Part shown: piece after piece, positions 16,155 through 24,864 of the stretch
Layout of the letters: every line of letters starts with the position of its first letter
Position numbering within the stretch: position 1 is the stretch's first letter
DNA from: Roseovarius sp. THAF27
GTDB lineage: Bacteria; Pseudomonadota; Alphaproteobacteria; Rhodobacterales; Rhodobacteraceae
Direction of reading: 5' to 3'
Length of the DNA: 64,000 nt
NCBI RefSeq assembly: GCF_009363655.1
Contig: NZ_CP045393.1
Location: 124,001-188,000, forward strand
Notes under the pieces: generated by a model
Told to the model about the DNA's origin: nothing
Databases searched by the model: none
The model's input: only the letters and a program-made list of their open reading frames with translations
Program-made: the position numbers and the translations under genes

Positions 16155-16217
16155 AGATTATTCTGCGAATAATCTGGTCCTGAAACAAAGCGCCCCGCCG
16201 GAGGACCCGGCGGGGCG
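16155..16217. terminator. Two hairpins between convergent ompA-like and tpa genes
   Basis: A hairpin with 8-bp arms (AGATTATT/AATAATCT, 16155-16175) is followed by a perfect 11-bp GC stem (CGCCCCGCCGG/CCGGCGGGGCG, 16191-16217) and TTT on the plus strand. It probably terminates transcription from both sides. Confidence 0.75.
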
Positions 16218-16238
16218 TTTGCGTTGCAAGGCTTGCGT

Positions 16239-17624
16239 TCAGCCGAAGACGCGGCCCAGGGCCTCATCGACCGAGGCGACGATCTGGTCGATGTCGTCCT
16301 TGGTCGAAATCAGCGCGGGAGAGAAACACAGCGTGTTGTTGAAGCCCGGGATCGAGCGGTTCGTCACGCCGATGATCGTGCCCTGCGCCATGCAGTCGGC
16401 GACGACGGCCTGGGCCTGTTTCTCGGGCACAGGCTCTTTGCTGGCGCGGTCGGAGACCAGCTCGGCGCCGAGGAAGAGGCCCTTGCCACGCACCTGCCCG
16501 ATGACGGCGTGCTTGTCGGCCAGAGCGTTCAGCTGGTCCGTCATGTAGTCGCCCATCTTCGTGGTGTTCTCGAGCAGGCCTTCTTCTTCGATGATGGCGA
16601 CGTTTTCCAGCGCGGCGGCGGGGCCGGCGGTGCAGCCACCGAAGGTCGAGATGTCGCGGAAGTAGTTGAGCGGATCCTCTACATCGTCCTTGAACATGTC
16701 GAAGACCTTTTCGTTCGTCACGCAGCAGGCAATGGCGGCATAGCCCGAGGCGACGCCCTTGGCCATGGTCACGAAATCGGGCTCGACTCCGTAATGCTGG
16801 TATCCGAACCAATGGGTGCCGGTGCGGCCCACGCCGCAGACGACCTCGTCAATATGCAGCAGGATGTCGTACTTGCGGCAGATCTCCTGCACGCGGGGCC
16901 AGTAGCCTTCGGGCGGGGTGATGACACCGCCGCCGGCGGTGACAGGTTCAAGGCAAAGCGCGCCGACGGTGTCCGGGCCTTCGGCAAGGATTACTTCCTC
17001 GATCGCGTTGGCCGCGGCGATGCCGTACTCCTCGCCGGTCAGGTCCCACTGGGCGCGATACTCCAGGCAGTGCGGCACACGCACGAAACCGGGCGCGAAG
17101 GGGCCGTATTGCGCGTTGCGCTCGTCCTGGCCGCCCGCCGACATAGTGCCGATGGTGGAGCCGTGGTAGTCGCGCTCGCGGTAGAGGATCTTGTACTTCT
17201 TGCCGCCATAGCGCTTGTGCGCGATCTGGCGGACCATCTTGAAGGCTTTCTCGTTCGCCTCGGACCCGGAGTTGGTGAAATAGACCCGGCTCATGCCCGG
17301 CATCTTGGAAATCAGCTTTTCCGAGAAGAGCGCGCCGGGGATCGAGCCGGCGGATCCGGCAAAATAGGGCAGCTTGATCAGCTGGTCGCGGATGGCGTTG
17401 GCGATGCGCTCGCGGCCATAGCCGACGTTCACCGTCCAGACCCCGCCCGAGACGGCGTCGATATGTTCCTTACCGTGCTGGTCCCAGACGCGCATGCCCT
17501 TGCCCTCGACGATGATCTTGGGGGCGCCGGTCTGGAACGGCTGGTGTTGAACCAGGTGGTGCCAGACATGAGCGCGGTCGGCGTCCACGACTTTGTCGAT
17601 ATCATTCAGCAGGTTGCCATCCAT
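16239..17624 (-). CDS. tpa: Taurine:pyruvate aminotransferase
   Basis: 461 residues, class III PLP aminotransferase. Recognised from the N-terminus DGNLLNDIDKVVDADRAHVW, typical of Tpa in Rhodobacteraceae, the NSGSEANEKAFKM phosphate-binding stretch, DEVVCGVGRTG and Lys289 in TMAKGVASG. Tpa converts taurine and pyruvate to sulfoacetaldehyde and alanine, the first catabolic step. The genes for the next steps (xsc, pta) and the MocR-type regulator tauR are not in the window. I use the second of two close ATGs (17624) because GGAG lies 8 bases ahead of it. The gene is divergent from tauABC with two TauR-like boxes in between. Confidence 0.9.
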   Translation of the reverse strand: MDGNLLNDIDKVVDADRAHVWHHLVQHQPFQTGAPKIIVEGKGMRVWDQHGKEHIDAVSGGVWTVNVGYGRERIANAIRDQLIKLPYFAGSAGSIPGALFSEKLISKMPGMSRVYFTNSGSEANEKAFKMVRQIAHKRYGGKKYKILYRERDYHGSTIGTMSAGGQDERNAQYGPFAPGFVRVPHCLEYRAQWDLTGEEYGIAAANAIEEVILAEGPDTVGALCLEPVTAGGGVITPPEGYWPRVQEICRKYDILLHIDEVVCGVGRTGTHWFGYQHYGVEPDFVTMAKGVASGYAAIACCVTNEKVFDMFKDDVEDPLNYFRDISTFGGCTAGPAAALENVAIIEEEGLLENTTKMGDYMTDQLNALADKHAVIGQVRGKGLFLGAELVSDRASKEPVPEKQAQAVVADCMAQGTIIGVTNRSIPGFNNTLCFSPALISTKDDIDQIVASVDEALGRVFG

Positions 17625-17693
17625 CTCAAACTCCATCAAGTCAGGCCCGGCGCGGCGGCCGGGGGCGCGTAGGTGCACGTGCGTGCGATTGCC

Positions 17694-17699
17694 GTATAA
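17694..17699 (-). promoter_or_regulatory. Probable -10 box of tpa
   Basis: TTATAC on the minus strand, about 70 bases before the tpa start. No convincing -35 hexamer lies 16-18 bases upstream, which fits a promoter that depends on an activator bound at 17747-17777. Confidence 0.4.
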
Positions 17700-17746
17700 T
17701 CAGCCTTGAAACCGCGACTGTCGATAGGGCCAGGTGGGGTCATTGT

Positions 17747-17777
17747 TTAAGTCCAGGAAATTGTGCTTTGCGTCCAG
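17747..17777 (-). promoter_or_regulatory. Two TauR-like boxes upstream of tpa
   Basis: On the minus strand the decamers CTGGACGCAA (17768-17777) and CTGGACTTAA (17747-17756) are direct repeats 21 bp apart, i.e. two helical turns. The TauR operator described for Rhodobacter capsulatus tpa is, as I recall it, a direct repeat of CTGGACYTAA; the proximal box matches fully and the distal one at eight of ten positions. The rest of the 400-base gap 17625-18024 has no gene. Confidence 0.7.
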
Positions 17778-18024
17778 AGTGATGGCGATTTCGTGCTATT
17801 CTGCTGATTTCTGAGACAGTTTTCCCGAAACTTCGGTTCGGAAAGGTGGAAGAAGTGCCTCCAGCCAGACAAAATCATTGATCGGAATCGTAAATTCGGC
17901 TCGGATGAGGCCGCATCTGCCATCGGGGGCAGCGTGGCGATATGGTTTCTGCCGTGCGGCTCACGACGCCCCCGCAAGGATGGCGCAACGAAAAAGAAAC
18001 GACACTCCAGGGAGATAAGGAAAA

Positions 18025-19014
18025 ATGACACTCAAGTCGAAATTCATGGCCGCCACCACCGGCGCGGCGCTTCTGGCCGGGGCATCCGCTTCGGCGCAGG
18101 ACATCACGGTCGGTTACTTCCTCGAATGGCCGATGCCATTCCAGTATGCCAAGGCCGAAGGCATGTATGACGAGGCGATGGGCATGACCGTGAACTGGGT
18201 CAGCTTCGACACCGGCACGGCGATGAGCGCCGCGATGGCCTCGGGCGACGTGCAGTTGAGCGTGAGTCAGGGCGTGCCGCCCTTCGTGGTGGCCACCAGC
18301 GCCGGCCAGGACCTTCAGATCGTCGACGTGGCGGTGTCCTATTCGGACAACGACAACTGCGTCGTGTCGGCGGCGCTGGAAATCGACAAGGACAGCGCGG
18401 GCGAACTGGCCGGCAAGAAGGTCGCCGTGCCGCTTGGCACCGCGGCGCATTACGGCTTTCTGAAGCAGATGGACCATTTCGGCGTGTCGCTGGACAGCCT
18501 GACGGTCGTCGACATGGCCCCCGCCGAAGGGCAGGCCGCGCTGGCGCAGGGTGCCGTCGACATGGCGTGTGGCTGGGGCGGTGCGCTGCGCCGCATGAAG
18601 GAAAGCGGCAACGTCCTGCTGTCAGGCGCCGAGAAGGAAGAGCTGGGCATCCTTGTGTTCGACGTGACATCGGGCCCGGCATCGTTCATCGCCGAGAACC
18701 CGGACGTGGTGTCGAGCTTTCTCAAGGTGACGGCGGACGCCAACGCCATGTGGGCGGACGAGGCCAACCACGACAAGATGCTACCGGTGATCGCCGAAGA
18801 TGCGGGCATGTCCGAAGAAGACACGATGGCCACCATCGAAACCTTCGTCTTTCCGCCGGTCGACGAGCAACTGACCGAGAAGTGGCTGGGCGGCGGCGCG
18901 CAGGAATTCATGCTGGGTGTCGCGAACGTCTTTGTGGAATCTGGTTCGATCGACGCGGCCAAGGCCTCTTACGAGACGAACGTGAACACCGGCCCGCTGG
19001 AAGCGGTGCAATAA
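18025..19014 (+). CDS. tauA: Taurine ABC transporter, periplasmic binding protein
   Basis: 329 residues with a Sec signal peptide (cleavage after ASASA, about residue 24) and an SsuA/TauA-type binding fold: QDITVGYFLEWPMPFQYAKA, NWVSFDTGTAMSAAMASGDV, SQGVPPFVVATSAGQDLQIV. It delivers taurine to TauBC. Ribosome binding site AAGGAAAA. Followed by a GC-rich hairpin before tauB, a common way to keep the binding protein more abundant than the permease parts. Confidence 0.92.
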   Translation: MTLKSKFMAATTGAALLAGASASAQDITVGYFLEWPMPFQYAKAEGMYDEAMGMTVNWVSFDTGTAMSAAMASGDVQLSVSQGVPPFVVATSAGQDLQIVDVAVSYSDNDNCVVSAALEIDKDSAGELAGKKVAVPLGTAAHYGFLKQMDHFGVSLDSLTVVDMAPAEGQAALAQGAVDMACGWGGALRRMKESGNVLLSGAEKEELGILVFDVTSGPASFIAENPDVVSSFLKVTADANAMWADEANHDKMLPVIAEDAGMSEEDTMATIETFVFPPVDEQLTEKWLGGGAQEFMLGVANVFVESGSIDAAKASYETNVNTGPLEAVQ

Positions 19015-19034
19015 GGCGGTTCGCAAAGGACAGA

Positions 19035-19060
19035 CCGCGGGCCGCACAGTTGGCCCGCGG
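19035..19060 (+). terminator. Intra-operon hairpin between tauA and tauB
   Basis: Perfect 9-bp stem CCGCGGGCC/GGCCCGCGG with an 8-base loop, 20 bases after the tauA stop and without a T run. Likely a 3' stabiliser or partial attenuator. Confidence 0.6.
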
Positions 19061-19102
19061 CTCCCGATACCACTACAAAATCTCGAAACGAAGGGGGCAG
19101 GC

Positions 19103-19909
19103 ATGTCGACATTGAAGATCGACAATATTTCCATGCGCTTCGATCTGCCGAATGGCGGCCATGTGCAGGCGCTCAAGGACGTCTCGCTGGAGTTGCAGAG
19201 CGGCGAGTTGATGAGCGTGCTGGGGCCGTCAGGCTGTGGCAAGACCACGCTTTTGAACATCGTGGCGGGGTTTCTGGCGCCGACCGAGGGCAAGATCACG
19301 CTGAACGATCACAAGGTGACCGGCCCCGATGCGGAACGCGGCATGGTGTTTCAGCAAGGCGCGCTGTTCGAATGGATGAGCGTGCGCGACAACGTGAGCT
19401 TCGGCCCCCGGATGAAAGGCGAGAGCAAGTCCAAGTACATGCCGACGGTCAACCACCTGCTGGATGTGGTCGGCCTGAAGGATTTCAAGGAAAAGGCGAT
19501 TTACGAGCTGTCGGGCGGGATGCAGCAGCGCGTGGCGCTGGCGCGGTGCCTGGCCAACGACCCCGACGTGATCCTGATGGACGAGCCGCTGGGCGCACTG
19601 GATGCGCTGACGCGCGAAAAGATGCAGGGGCTTGTGCTGAAGCTGTGGAAGGAAACCGGCAAGACGATCATCCTGATCACCCACTCGGTGGAAGAGGCGC
19701 TGCTGTTGGGCGAGCGGCTCTTGGTGATGGCGCCGCGGCCGGGGCGCATCCACAAGGAATACCGCCTGCCCTTTGCCGACCTGGGCGTGGGCAAGGATCT
19801 GCGCGAGGTGAAGAAACATCCCGAGTTTTCTGAGCGTCGCGAAGAGATTCTCGAGATGATCTGGAACATGGAAGAAGAGATCATGGGCCGGGTGGAGGAA
19901 AGCGCATGA
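19103..19909 (+). CDS. tauB: Taurine ABC transporter, ATP-binding protein
   Basis: 268 residues. Walker A GPSGCGKTT near 42-50, Q-loop FQQGALFEWM, signature LSGGMQQRVALARCL, Walker B VILMDEPLGALD and the switch histidine in LITHSVEEAL. This is the SsuB/TauB subfamily. Its last four bases overlap the tauC start (ATGA), so the two are coupled. Confidence 0.95.
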   Translation: MSTLKIDNISMRFDLPNGGHVQALKDVSLELQSGELMSVLGPSGCGKTTLLNIVAGFLAPTEGKITLNDHKVTGPDAERGMVFQQGALFEWMSVRDNVSFGPRMKGESKSKYMPTVNHLLDVVGLKDFKEKAIYELSGGMQQRVALARCLANDPDVILMDEPLGALDALTREKMQGLVLKLWKETGKTIILITHSVEEALLLGERLLVMAPRPGRIHKEYRLPFADLGVGKDLREVKKHPEFSERREEILEMIWNMEEEIMGRVEESA

Positions 19910-21216
19910 CCGGGTTCATCGTTCTCGCGCTTTATGTCGCCGCGTTCTTTGTCGCGTATCTCGCGGTTTCGGCGCTGTACCGGGCGTTTTTTGCGCGGGC
20001 CGATTTCACTGCGCTGAAGACGGTCACCTTTGGCGATGAAAGCGCCGTGCGCCCGAACCGGGCGGCCAGTGTGCTGTCGGTGATCACGATCTTCCTGCTG
20101 TGGGTGGCCTTTACCAATTCGAGCCTGCCGTTGCCGCAGGCCTCGTCGCCGTATCTGGGTGAGGTCACGTTCACCTATACCTCCACGTTGCCGGACGGAC
20201 GGGCGGACGATGCCGAGGTAACGGTGCTGGTCTACCGCGAGGATATCAGCCAGACGGTGGATGCCGAGGGCAATCCGGGCCGCATCCCGGCCGCGCCCGA
20301 GGTGGAGCCGGGCGACGGGTTTGCCAAGAACGACAGCATCGTGGTGCCGCGATACGGCTACAAGGTGATCAATGTCCTGGGCAATGACGAACTGGGCCGG
20401 AGCGACGATGCGGTCGTGACCGCGCTCAATGGCACCGAGGTGCAGGCGGGCGAGATGATCCAGTTGCCCGAGGGCACGGTGGGGCTGACCGACAAGGGCA
20501 CGCCGACCTTCTCGCCCTCGACCGGCAACCGCATGCAGCGGCTTTACCTGCCCGCGCCCGAGGTCACGGTGGACAGGTTCTTTGAGCTGAACGAGGAAGG
20601 ATATCGCAACTACACGCTTTGGCAGCATACGTGGATCTCGCTGCAGCGGGTTCTGCTGGGCTTTTTCTTCGGCGCGCTGGTGGGGATACCCCTGGGCTAT
20701 GCGATGGGGCTGACCAACTGGGCCCGTGGCTGGTTCGACCCGATCGTGGAGTTCATGCGGCCGGTGCCGCCGCTTGCGCTGATCCCGCTGATGATCATCT
20801 GGTTCGGCATCGGCGAGCAGTCCAAGGTGATCCTGCTGTTCCTGGCGGCGCTCTGGATCATGGCGATTGCGGCGCGGGCCGGCGTGTCGGGCGTGGCGAT
20901 TTCCAAGGTCCACGCGGCCTATTCGCTGGGCGCGAGCAAGTTGCAAGTGCTGACCAAGGTGATCATTCCCAACAGCCTGCCGGAGATTTTCACCGGTGCA
21001 CGGGTGGCCATGGGGGTCTGCTGGGGCACGGTGGTGGCCGCCGAACTGGTAGCCGCCGAGCGGGGCCTTGGCATGATGATCATGGTCGCGTCGAAGTTCC
21101 AGCTGACCGATATCGTGATCGTCGGGATCATCCTGATCGGAATCATCGGGTTCCTGATCGACGTGGGCATCCGGATGCTGGAAAAATGGCTGGTGCCCTG
21201 GAAGGGGCGCGTCTGA
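19906..21216 (+). CDS. tauC: Taurine ABC transporter, permease, with long N-terminal extension
   Basis: 436 residues, about 160 more than the usual TauC/SsuC. The C-terminal 200 residues are a standard binding-protein-dependent permease with the EAA loop as AAYSLGASKLQVLTKVIIPN and several TMs. The N-terminus adds a TM at about 3-25, another at 55-75, and then roughly 155 residues that look periplasmic (EVTFTYTSTLPDGRADDAEV, SIVVPRYGYKVINVLGNDEL) before the core begins near 240. Part of this extra region resembles no transporter domain I know. Ends just before a strong terminator. Confidence 0.9.
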   Translation: MTGFIVLALYVAAFFVAYLAVSALYRAFFARADFTALKTVTFGDESAVRPNRAASVLSVITIFLLWVAFTNSSLPLPQASSPYLGEVTFTYTSTLPDGRADDAEVTVLVYREDISQTVDAEGNPGRIPAAPEVEPGDGFAKNDSIVVPRYGYKVINVLGNDELGRSDDAVVTALNGTEVQAGEMIQLPEGTVGLTDKGTPTFSPSTGNRMQRLYLPAPEVTVDRFFELNEEGYRNYTLWQHTWISLQRVLLGFFFGALVGIPLGYAMGLTNWARGWFDPIVEFMRPVPPLALIPLMIIWFGIGEQSKVILLFLAALWIMAIAARAGVSGVAISKVHAAYSLGASKLQVLTKVIIPNSLPEIFTGARVAMGVCWGTVVAAELVAAERGLGMMIMVASKFQLTDIVIVGIILIGIIGFLIDVGIRMLEKWLVPWKGRV

Positions 21217-21235
21217 CGGCCAGGAATACCGCGAA

Positions 21236-21263
21236 ACGCCCGGCCACCCGTGCCGGGCGTTTT
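21236..21263 (+). terminator. Rho-independent terminator of tauABC
   Basis: 9-bp stem ACGCCCGGC/GCCGGGCGT, 7-base loop, then TTTT. Confidence 0.85.
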
Positions 21264-21325
21264 TCGTGGTGGTGAGTTGATGCCGATCAAGGAAACCTGC
21301 GCTTGCAACCGGGCAGGGTGAGGCC

Positions 21326-22486
21326 ATGGAAATCGCGGAACTTCTAATGGCGTTGGGTGTGCTGTTCCTGGCCGGGCTGGCGGCGGACCAGGCGGGCCGG
21401 TTCACGCGCCTGCCTCGGGTGACGATGCTGTTGCTTCTGGGGCTTGTTGCCGGACAGGCCGGGCTGGACCTGATCCCGGGCGACCTGATCGCATGGTTCG
21501 AGATCCTGTCGATCGTGGCGTTGACGATGGTCGCCTTCCTGCTGGGAGGGACGCTGACACGCGAGACGCTGGCGCGGCACGGGCGGGCGATCCTGATGTT
21601 GTCGGTGGCCATCGCGGGCGGGACCGCGCTGGTGGTGGCGGGCGGTCTGACAGCAATCGGAGTGGACTGGCGCCTGGCGCTGGTGCTGGGGGCGATCGCC
21701 ACGGCGACCGACCCCGCGGCGATGACCGACGTGATCCGGCAGGCGGGTGTGAAGATTGGGTTCACCGAGACGTTGAAGGGGATCGTCGCCATAGACGATG
21801 TCTGGGGCCTGATCCTGTTCAGCCTGGTCCTGTCGCTGGTGTCGCAATCCAGCGGCCTGGGCGAGATGCTGGCGGGCGCGGCGCATGACATCCTGGGCGG
21901 CGTCGCGCTGGGCGTGGCGCTGGGCCTGCCGGCGGCGCTGTTGACCGGACGGCTGACGCCGGGAGAGCCGCAGCAGGCCGAGGCGATCGGGATCGTGTTC
22001 CTGACCGCGGGGCTGGCCCTGTGGCTGGAGGTGTCGTTCCTGATCGCGGGGATGACGGCCGGGGCCGTGGTGGTGAACTTTGCGCAGCACCACGAACGGG
22101 CCTTCCACGAGATCGAACACGTGCAGTGGCCGTTCATGATCCTGTTCTTCCTGTTGGCGGGGGCGACGCTGGAGGTGGAGGCCCTGAAGGCGCTGGGCTG
22201 GGCCGGGGTGCTTTACCTTGGCCTGCGAATGCTGGCCCGTGTCCTGGGCAGTTTTGCCGGCGGCTGGCTGGCCGGGGCCAGCGCGGCGGAGCGGCGGTGG
22301 TACGGCCCTGCGCTGTTGCCGCAGGCGGGTGTTGCTGTGGGCATCGCGCTGGTCGCGGGCGAGGCGCTGCCCGACTGGTCGGGCACGATCATGGCGCTGA
22401 CCATCGCCAGCACGGTGGTGTTCGAGATCGTGGGCCCGCCGCTGACCCTGCTGGCGATCCGGCGGGTGGCCCGGCAGGACGGTTAA
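21326..22486 (+). CDS. Cation:proton antiporter (CPA superfamily)
   Basis: 386 residues, almost entirely hydrophobic with 11-12 membrane segments. The ion-binding centre is visible as GAIATATDPAAMTDVIRQAG (about 127-146) and GIVAIDDVWGLILFS (about 153-167), the unwound-helix threonine-aspartate and the aspartate pair of Na+(K+)/H+ exchangers. No cytosolic regulatory domain follows. A single gene after the tau terminator. Specific ion not determinable. Confidence 0.88.
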   Translation: MEIAELLMALGVLFLAGLAADQAGRFTRLPRVTMLLLLGLVAGQAGLDLIPGDLIAWFEILSIVALTMVAFLLGGTLTRETLARHGRAILMLSVAIAGGTALVVAGGLTAIGVDWRLALVLGAIATATDPAAMTDVIRQAGVKIGFTETLKGIVAIDDVWGLILFSLVLSLVSQSSGLGEMLAGAAHDILGGVALGVALGLPAALLTGRLTPGEPQQAEAIGIVFLTAGLALWLEVSFLIAGMTAGAVVVNFAQHHERAFHEIEHVQWPFMILFFLLAGATLEVEALKALGWAGVLYLGLRMLARVLGSFAGGWLAGASAAERRWYGPALLPQAGVAVGIALVAGEALPDWSGTIMALTIASTVVFEIVGPPLTLLAIRRVARQDG

Positions 22487-22542
22487 AGCGTTTCGCAATA
22501 AAACTGATGTGCAGCTTGCCCGCGAGACGCAGGTGAAAAGCT

Positions 22543-22986
22543 TCAGGCGCGCATGTCCTTGGGTGAGCCCATCACCACGAAAGAGGTGATCGCGTTGACC
22601 TGCGGCAGGGTGCCGATGACATCGGTGTGGAACGCCTTGTAGGCGGGCAGATCGGCGACCTCGATACGCAGAAGGTATTCGACCGAGCCGGTGATGTTGT
22701 GGCACTCCACCACCTCGGGTGCCGCGGCCATGGCGCGTTCGAAGGCGACCTGGCTGTCCTTTGTGTGGGAGTTCAGGCCGACCGTGGCATAGGCGATGAA
22801 GCCGACGCCCAGCTTGGAGCGGTCGAGCACGGCGCGGAAGCCGGTGATGATGCCGCGGCGTTCGAGATCCTGCACCCGCCGCAGGCAGGCGGAGGGGGAC
22901 AGGCCGACTCGTTCGGCGAGATCGAGGTTGCTGATCCGGCCGTCCCGCTGGAGTGCGTGCAATATTTTGTCGTTTATATGATCCAT
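22543..22986 (-). CDS. Lrp/AsnC family transcriptional regulator
   Basis: 147 residues from MDHINDKILHALQRDG. Winged HTH at 2-60 (SNLDLAERVGLSPSACLRRV) and the RAM effector domain after it. Divergent from a LysE exporter gene, the standard arrangement in which an amino-acid-responsive Lrp controls the exporter. A six-codon upstream extension has no family support. Confidence 0.95.
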   Translation of the reverse strand: MDHINDKILHALQRDGRISNLDLAERVGLSPSACLRRVQDLERRGIITGFRAVLDRSKLGVGFIAYATVGLNSHTKDSQVAFERAMAAAPEVVECHNITGSVEYLLRIEVADLPAYKAFHTDVIGTLPQVNAITSFVVMGSPKDMRA

Positions 22987-23015
22987 GGGTGCGATTAATT
23001 GCACAAAAGAGATTT

Positions 23016-23023
23016 TTGCGCAA
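23016..23023. promoter_or_regulatory. Possible Lrp operator
   Basis: Perfect 8-bp palindrome TTGCGCAA inside an A/T-flanked stretch, midway in the 81-base divergent gap between the lrp-like and lysE-like starts, with a further GCAA half-site 8 bases on. Confidence 0.35.
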
Positions 23024-23067
23024 AGGAACGCAATTTCACTGCGCTACTTACGCCATATGTTGCGTTC

Positions 23068-23673
23068 ATGACGTTCCAGCTACTGATCCTCCTTACCGGC
23101 TTTGCTTTCACAACGGTGATCACGCCGGGGCCCAACAACCTGATGCTGATGGCCTCGGGCGCGAATTTCGGTTTTCGCCGGACCGTGCCGCACATGCTGG
23201 GCATCACGCTGGGATTTCCCTGCATGATCGTACTGGTGGGGCTGGGAGTTATGCAGCTGTTCGACCTGTGGCCGCCGGCCTATACGATCTTAATGGTGCT
23301 GAGCGTTGCGTATCTGCTGTACCTGGCGTGGAAGATCGCCAATGCCGCCCCGCCGAGGGAGGCCGAGACGGAAGGCAAGCCGCTGACCTTTCTGCAATCG
23401 GCCGCTTTCCAGTGGGTCAACCCGAAGGCGTGGAGCATGGCGCTGTCGGCGATCACGCTTTACGCAACGAGCCGGGACCTTGGCGCGGTCTTGTGGGTGG
23501 CCGGGGTCTATGTGGTCGTGTCGGTCGTCAGCACCACAAGCTGGACGGTTCTGGGCCAGCAGATGCGCCGCTTTCTGAACAGCCCGAAACGGTTGCGGGT
23601 ATTCAACAGGGTGATGGCGGCCTTGCTGGTTCTGACGCTGGTCTTGGTGTTGGCACAGCAGGGCGCGGGATAG
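23068..23673 (+). CDS. LysE family amino-acid exporter
   Basis: 201 residues, six predicted membrane segments. The N-terminal signature FAFTTVITPGPNNLMLMASG is the LysE/RhtB hallmark, and FQWVNPKAWSMALSAITLY lies in the middle. Starts at the ATG giving MTFQLLILLTG; the longer frame begins inside the regulator's promoter. Likely controlled by the divergent Lrp protein. Confidence 0.94.
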   Translation: MTFQLLILLTGFAFTTVITPGPNNLMLMASGANFGFRRTVPHMLGITLGFPCMIVLVGLGVMQLFDLWPPAYTILMVLSVAYLLYLAWKIANAAPPREAETEGKPLTFLQSAAFQWVNPKAWSMALSAITLYATSRDLGAVLWVAGVYVVVSVVSTTSWTVLGQQMRRFLNSPKRLRVFNRVMAALLVLTLVLVLAQQGAG

Positions 23674-23716
23674 TCCGGACTTGCGCCGTGCCGGGTATGC
23701 TGCGATGACGGCGGGC

Positions 23717-24340
23717 ATGACGGTTACCTTGCTTCATACGGCCGAAGTGCACCGGTCGCGGTTCGATGATTTGCGTGACCAGATTTCACCGGACGCGGAG
23801 TTACGCCACGTGGTGCGACCGCGTTGGTTGCAGCGGGCGCAGGACGGCAGCGCAGCGGCGCTGGAGGAAGAGATCGCAGGCGTCGTTGCGCGGGCGCAGG
23901 GGCCGGTGCTGTGTACTTGCACGACGCTGGGGCCGGTGGCCGAGAGCGCAGGAGCGATGCGCGTGGACTGGCCGATGATGCGGGCGGCGGCGCACGCCCA
24001 AGGGCCGGTTCTGATGGCGTTCTGTCTGGAGAGTACCTATGCGCCCAGCCTTGCCCTTTTGGAGCGGGCGCTGGCCGAGGGCGGCACGCCGCAGAAGGTT
24101 TATCCCCTGCCGATGCCGCAATACTGGCCGCTGTTCGAGGCGGGCGAGACGGACGCCTTTGAGGCCGTGATCGCCGGCGAGGTGCGGCAGGCCGTGGCCG
24201 CGCAGGGCGACGTGGCGGTGGTGGTGTTGGCGCAAGCCTCGATGGCGGGCGCGGCGGCGCGGCTGGAGGATCTGGGTGTACCCGTCCTGAGCTCGCCGGA
24301 GTTGGCGCTGCGAGCGGTGCTGGACGTGGCGGGCGGCTAA
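23717..24340 (+). CDS. Asp/Glu racemase-like protein
   Basis: 207 residues (211 if the ATG at 23705 is used). Resembles the aspartate/glutamate racemase superfamily: HTAEVHRSRFDDLRDQISPD, a cysteine in VLCTCTTLGPVAE, and a second conserved region VVVLAQASMAGAAARLEDLG before a VPVLSSPELAL end. The second catalytic cysteine of classical racemases is replaced by Gln-Ala-Ser in that position, so racemase activity is doubtful. Convergent with the GNAT gene, sharing 4 bases. Confidence 0.6.
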   Translation: MTVTLLHTAEVHRSRFDDLRDQISPDAELRHVVRPRWLQRAQDGSAAALEEEIAGVVARAQGPVLCTCTTLGPVAESAGAMRVDWPMMRAAAHAQGPVLMAFCLESTYAPSLALLERALAEGGTPQKVYPLPMPQYWPLFEAGETDAFEAVIAGEVRQAVAAQGDVAVVVLAQASMAGAAARLEDLGVPVLSSPELALRAVLDVAGG

Positions 24341-24864
24341 AGCCGTTTGAACATGTAGGTTGTGGAATGCAGCGTGCGCCCGTCGGGATCGAGGGCGAAG
24401 TCGGGGATGATGCCCGCCACCTCGAAACCCACGGACGCGTAAAGCGATTGCGAGACGTCGCCGCTGCGGGTGTCGAGGGTGACGTTGGTCTTGCCCAGGG
24501 TGCGGGCGTGGTCCAGCGCGGCGGAAAGCAGCATACGCCCCAGGCCGCGGCGGCGGGCGATGGGATGGACCATCATCTTGGCGATCTCGGCCCGGTGCGG
24601 CTGGTTTTGGGGCATGGCGGTGATCAGCTGGACCGTTCCGGCAAGCGTGTCGCCAAGGTGGGCGGCGAACAGGCTGCGGGCGTTGGCCGTCACATGCGGA
24701 AAGACATTGTCGCGCCAGAAGGCGCTGGCCGTCTCGGGGGCGAGCGGGTGCAGAAAGCTGACGGCGGCGCCATCGGCCACAGTGTCGATCAGCAGGCGGG
24801 CGAGGTCATCGAGGTTTTGCTGTAGCGCGGGGCCGGTCAGCGCGGTAATCCGGGGCGCGGTCAT
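24337..24864 (-). CDS. GNAT family N-acetyltransferase
   Basis: 175 residues. The acetyl-CoA binding motif A is AEIAKMMVHPIARRRGLGRM with the R-R-x-G-L-G loop, followed by NVTLDTRSGDVSQSLYASVG, typical of single-domain GNAT enzymes. Its ATG overlaps the stop of the XRE-cupin regulator gene (ATGA), so they are co-expressed. Substrate unknown. Confidence 0.88.
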   Translation of the reverse strand: MTAPRITALTGPALQQNLDDLARLLIDTVADGAAVSFLHPLAPETASAFWRDNVFPHVTANARSLFAAHLGDTLAGTVQLITAMPQNQPHRAEIAKMMVHPIARRRGLGRMLLSAALDHARTLGKTNVTLDTRSGDVSQSLYASVGFEVAGIIPDFALDPDGRTLHSTTYMFKRL

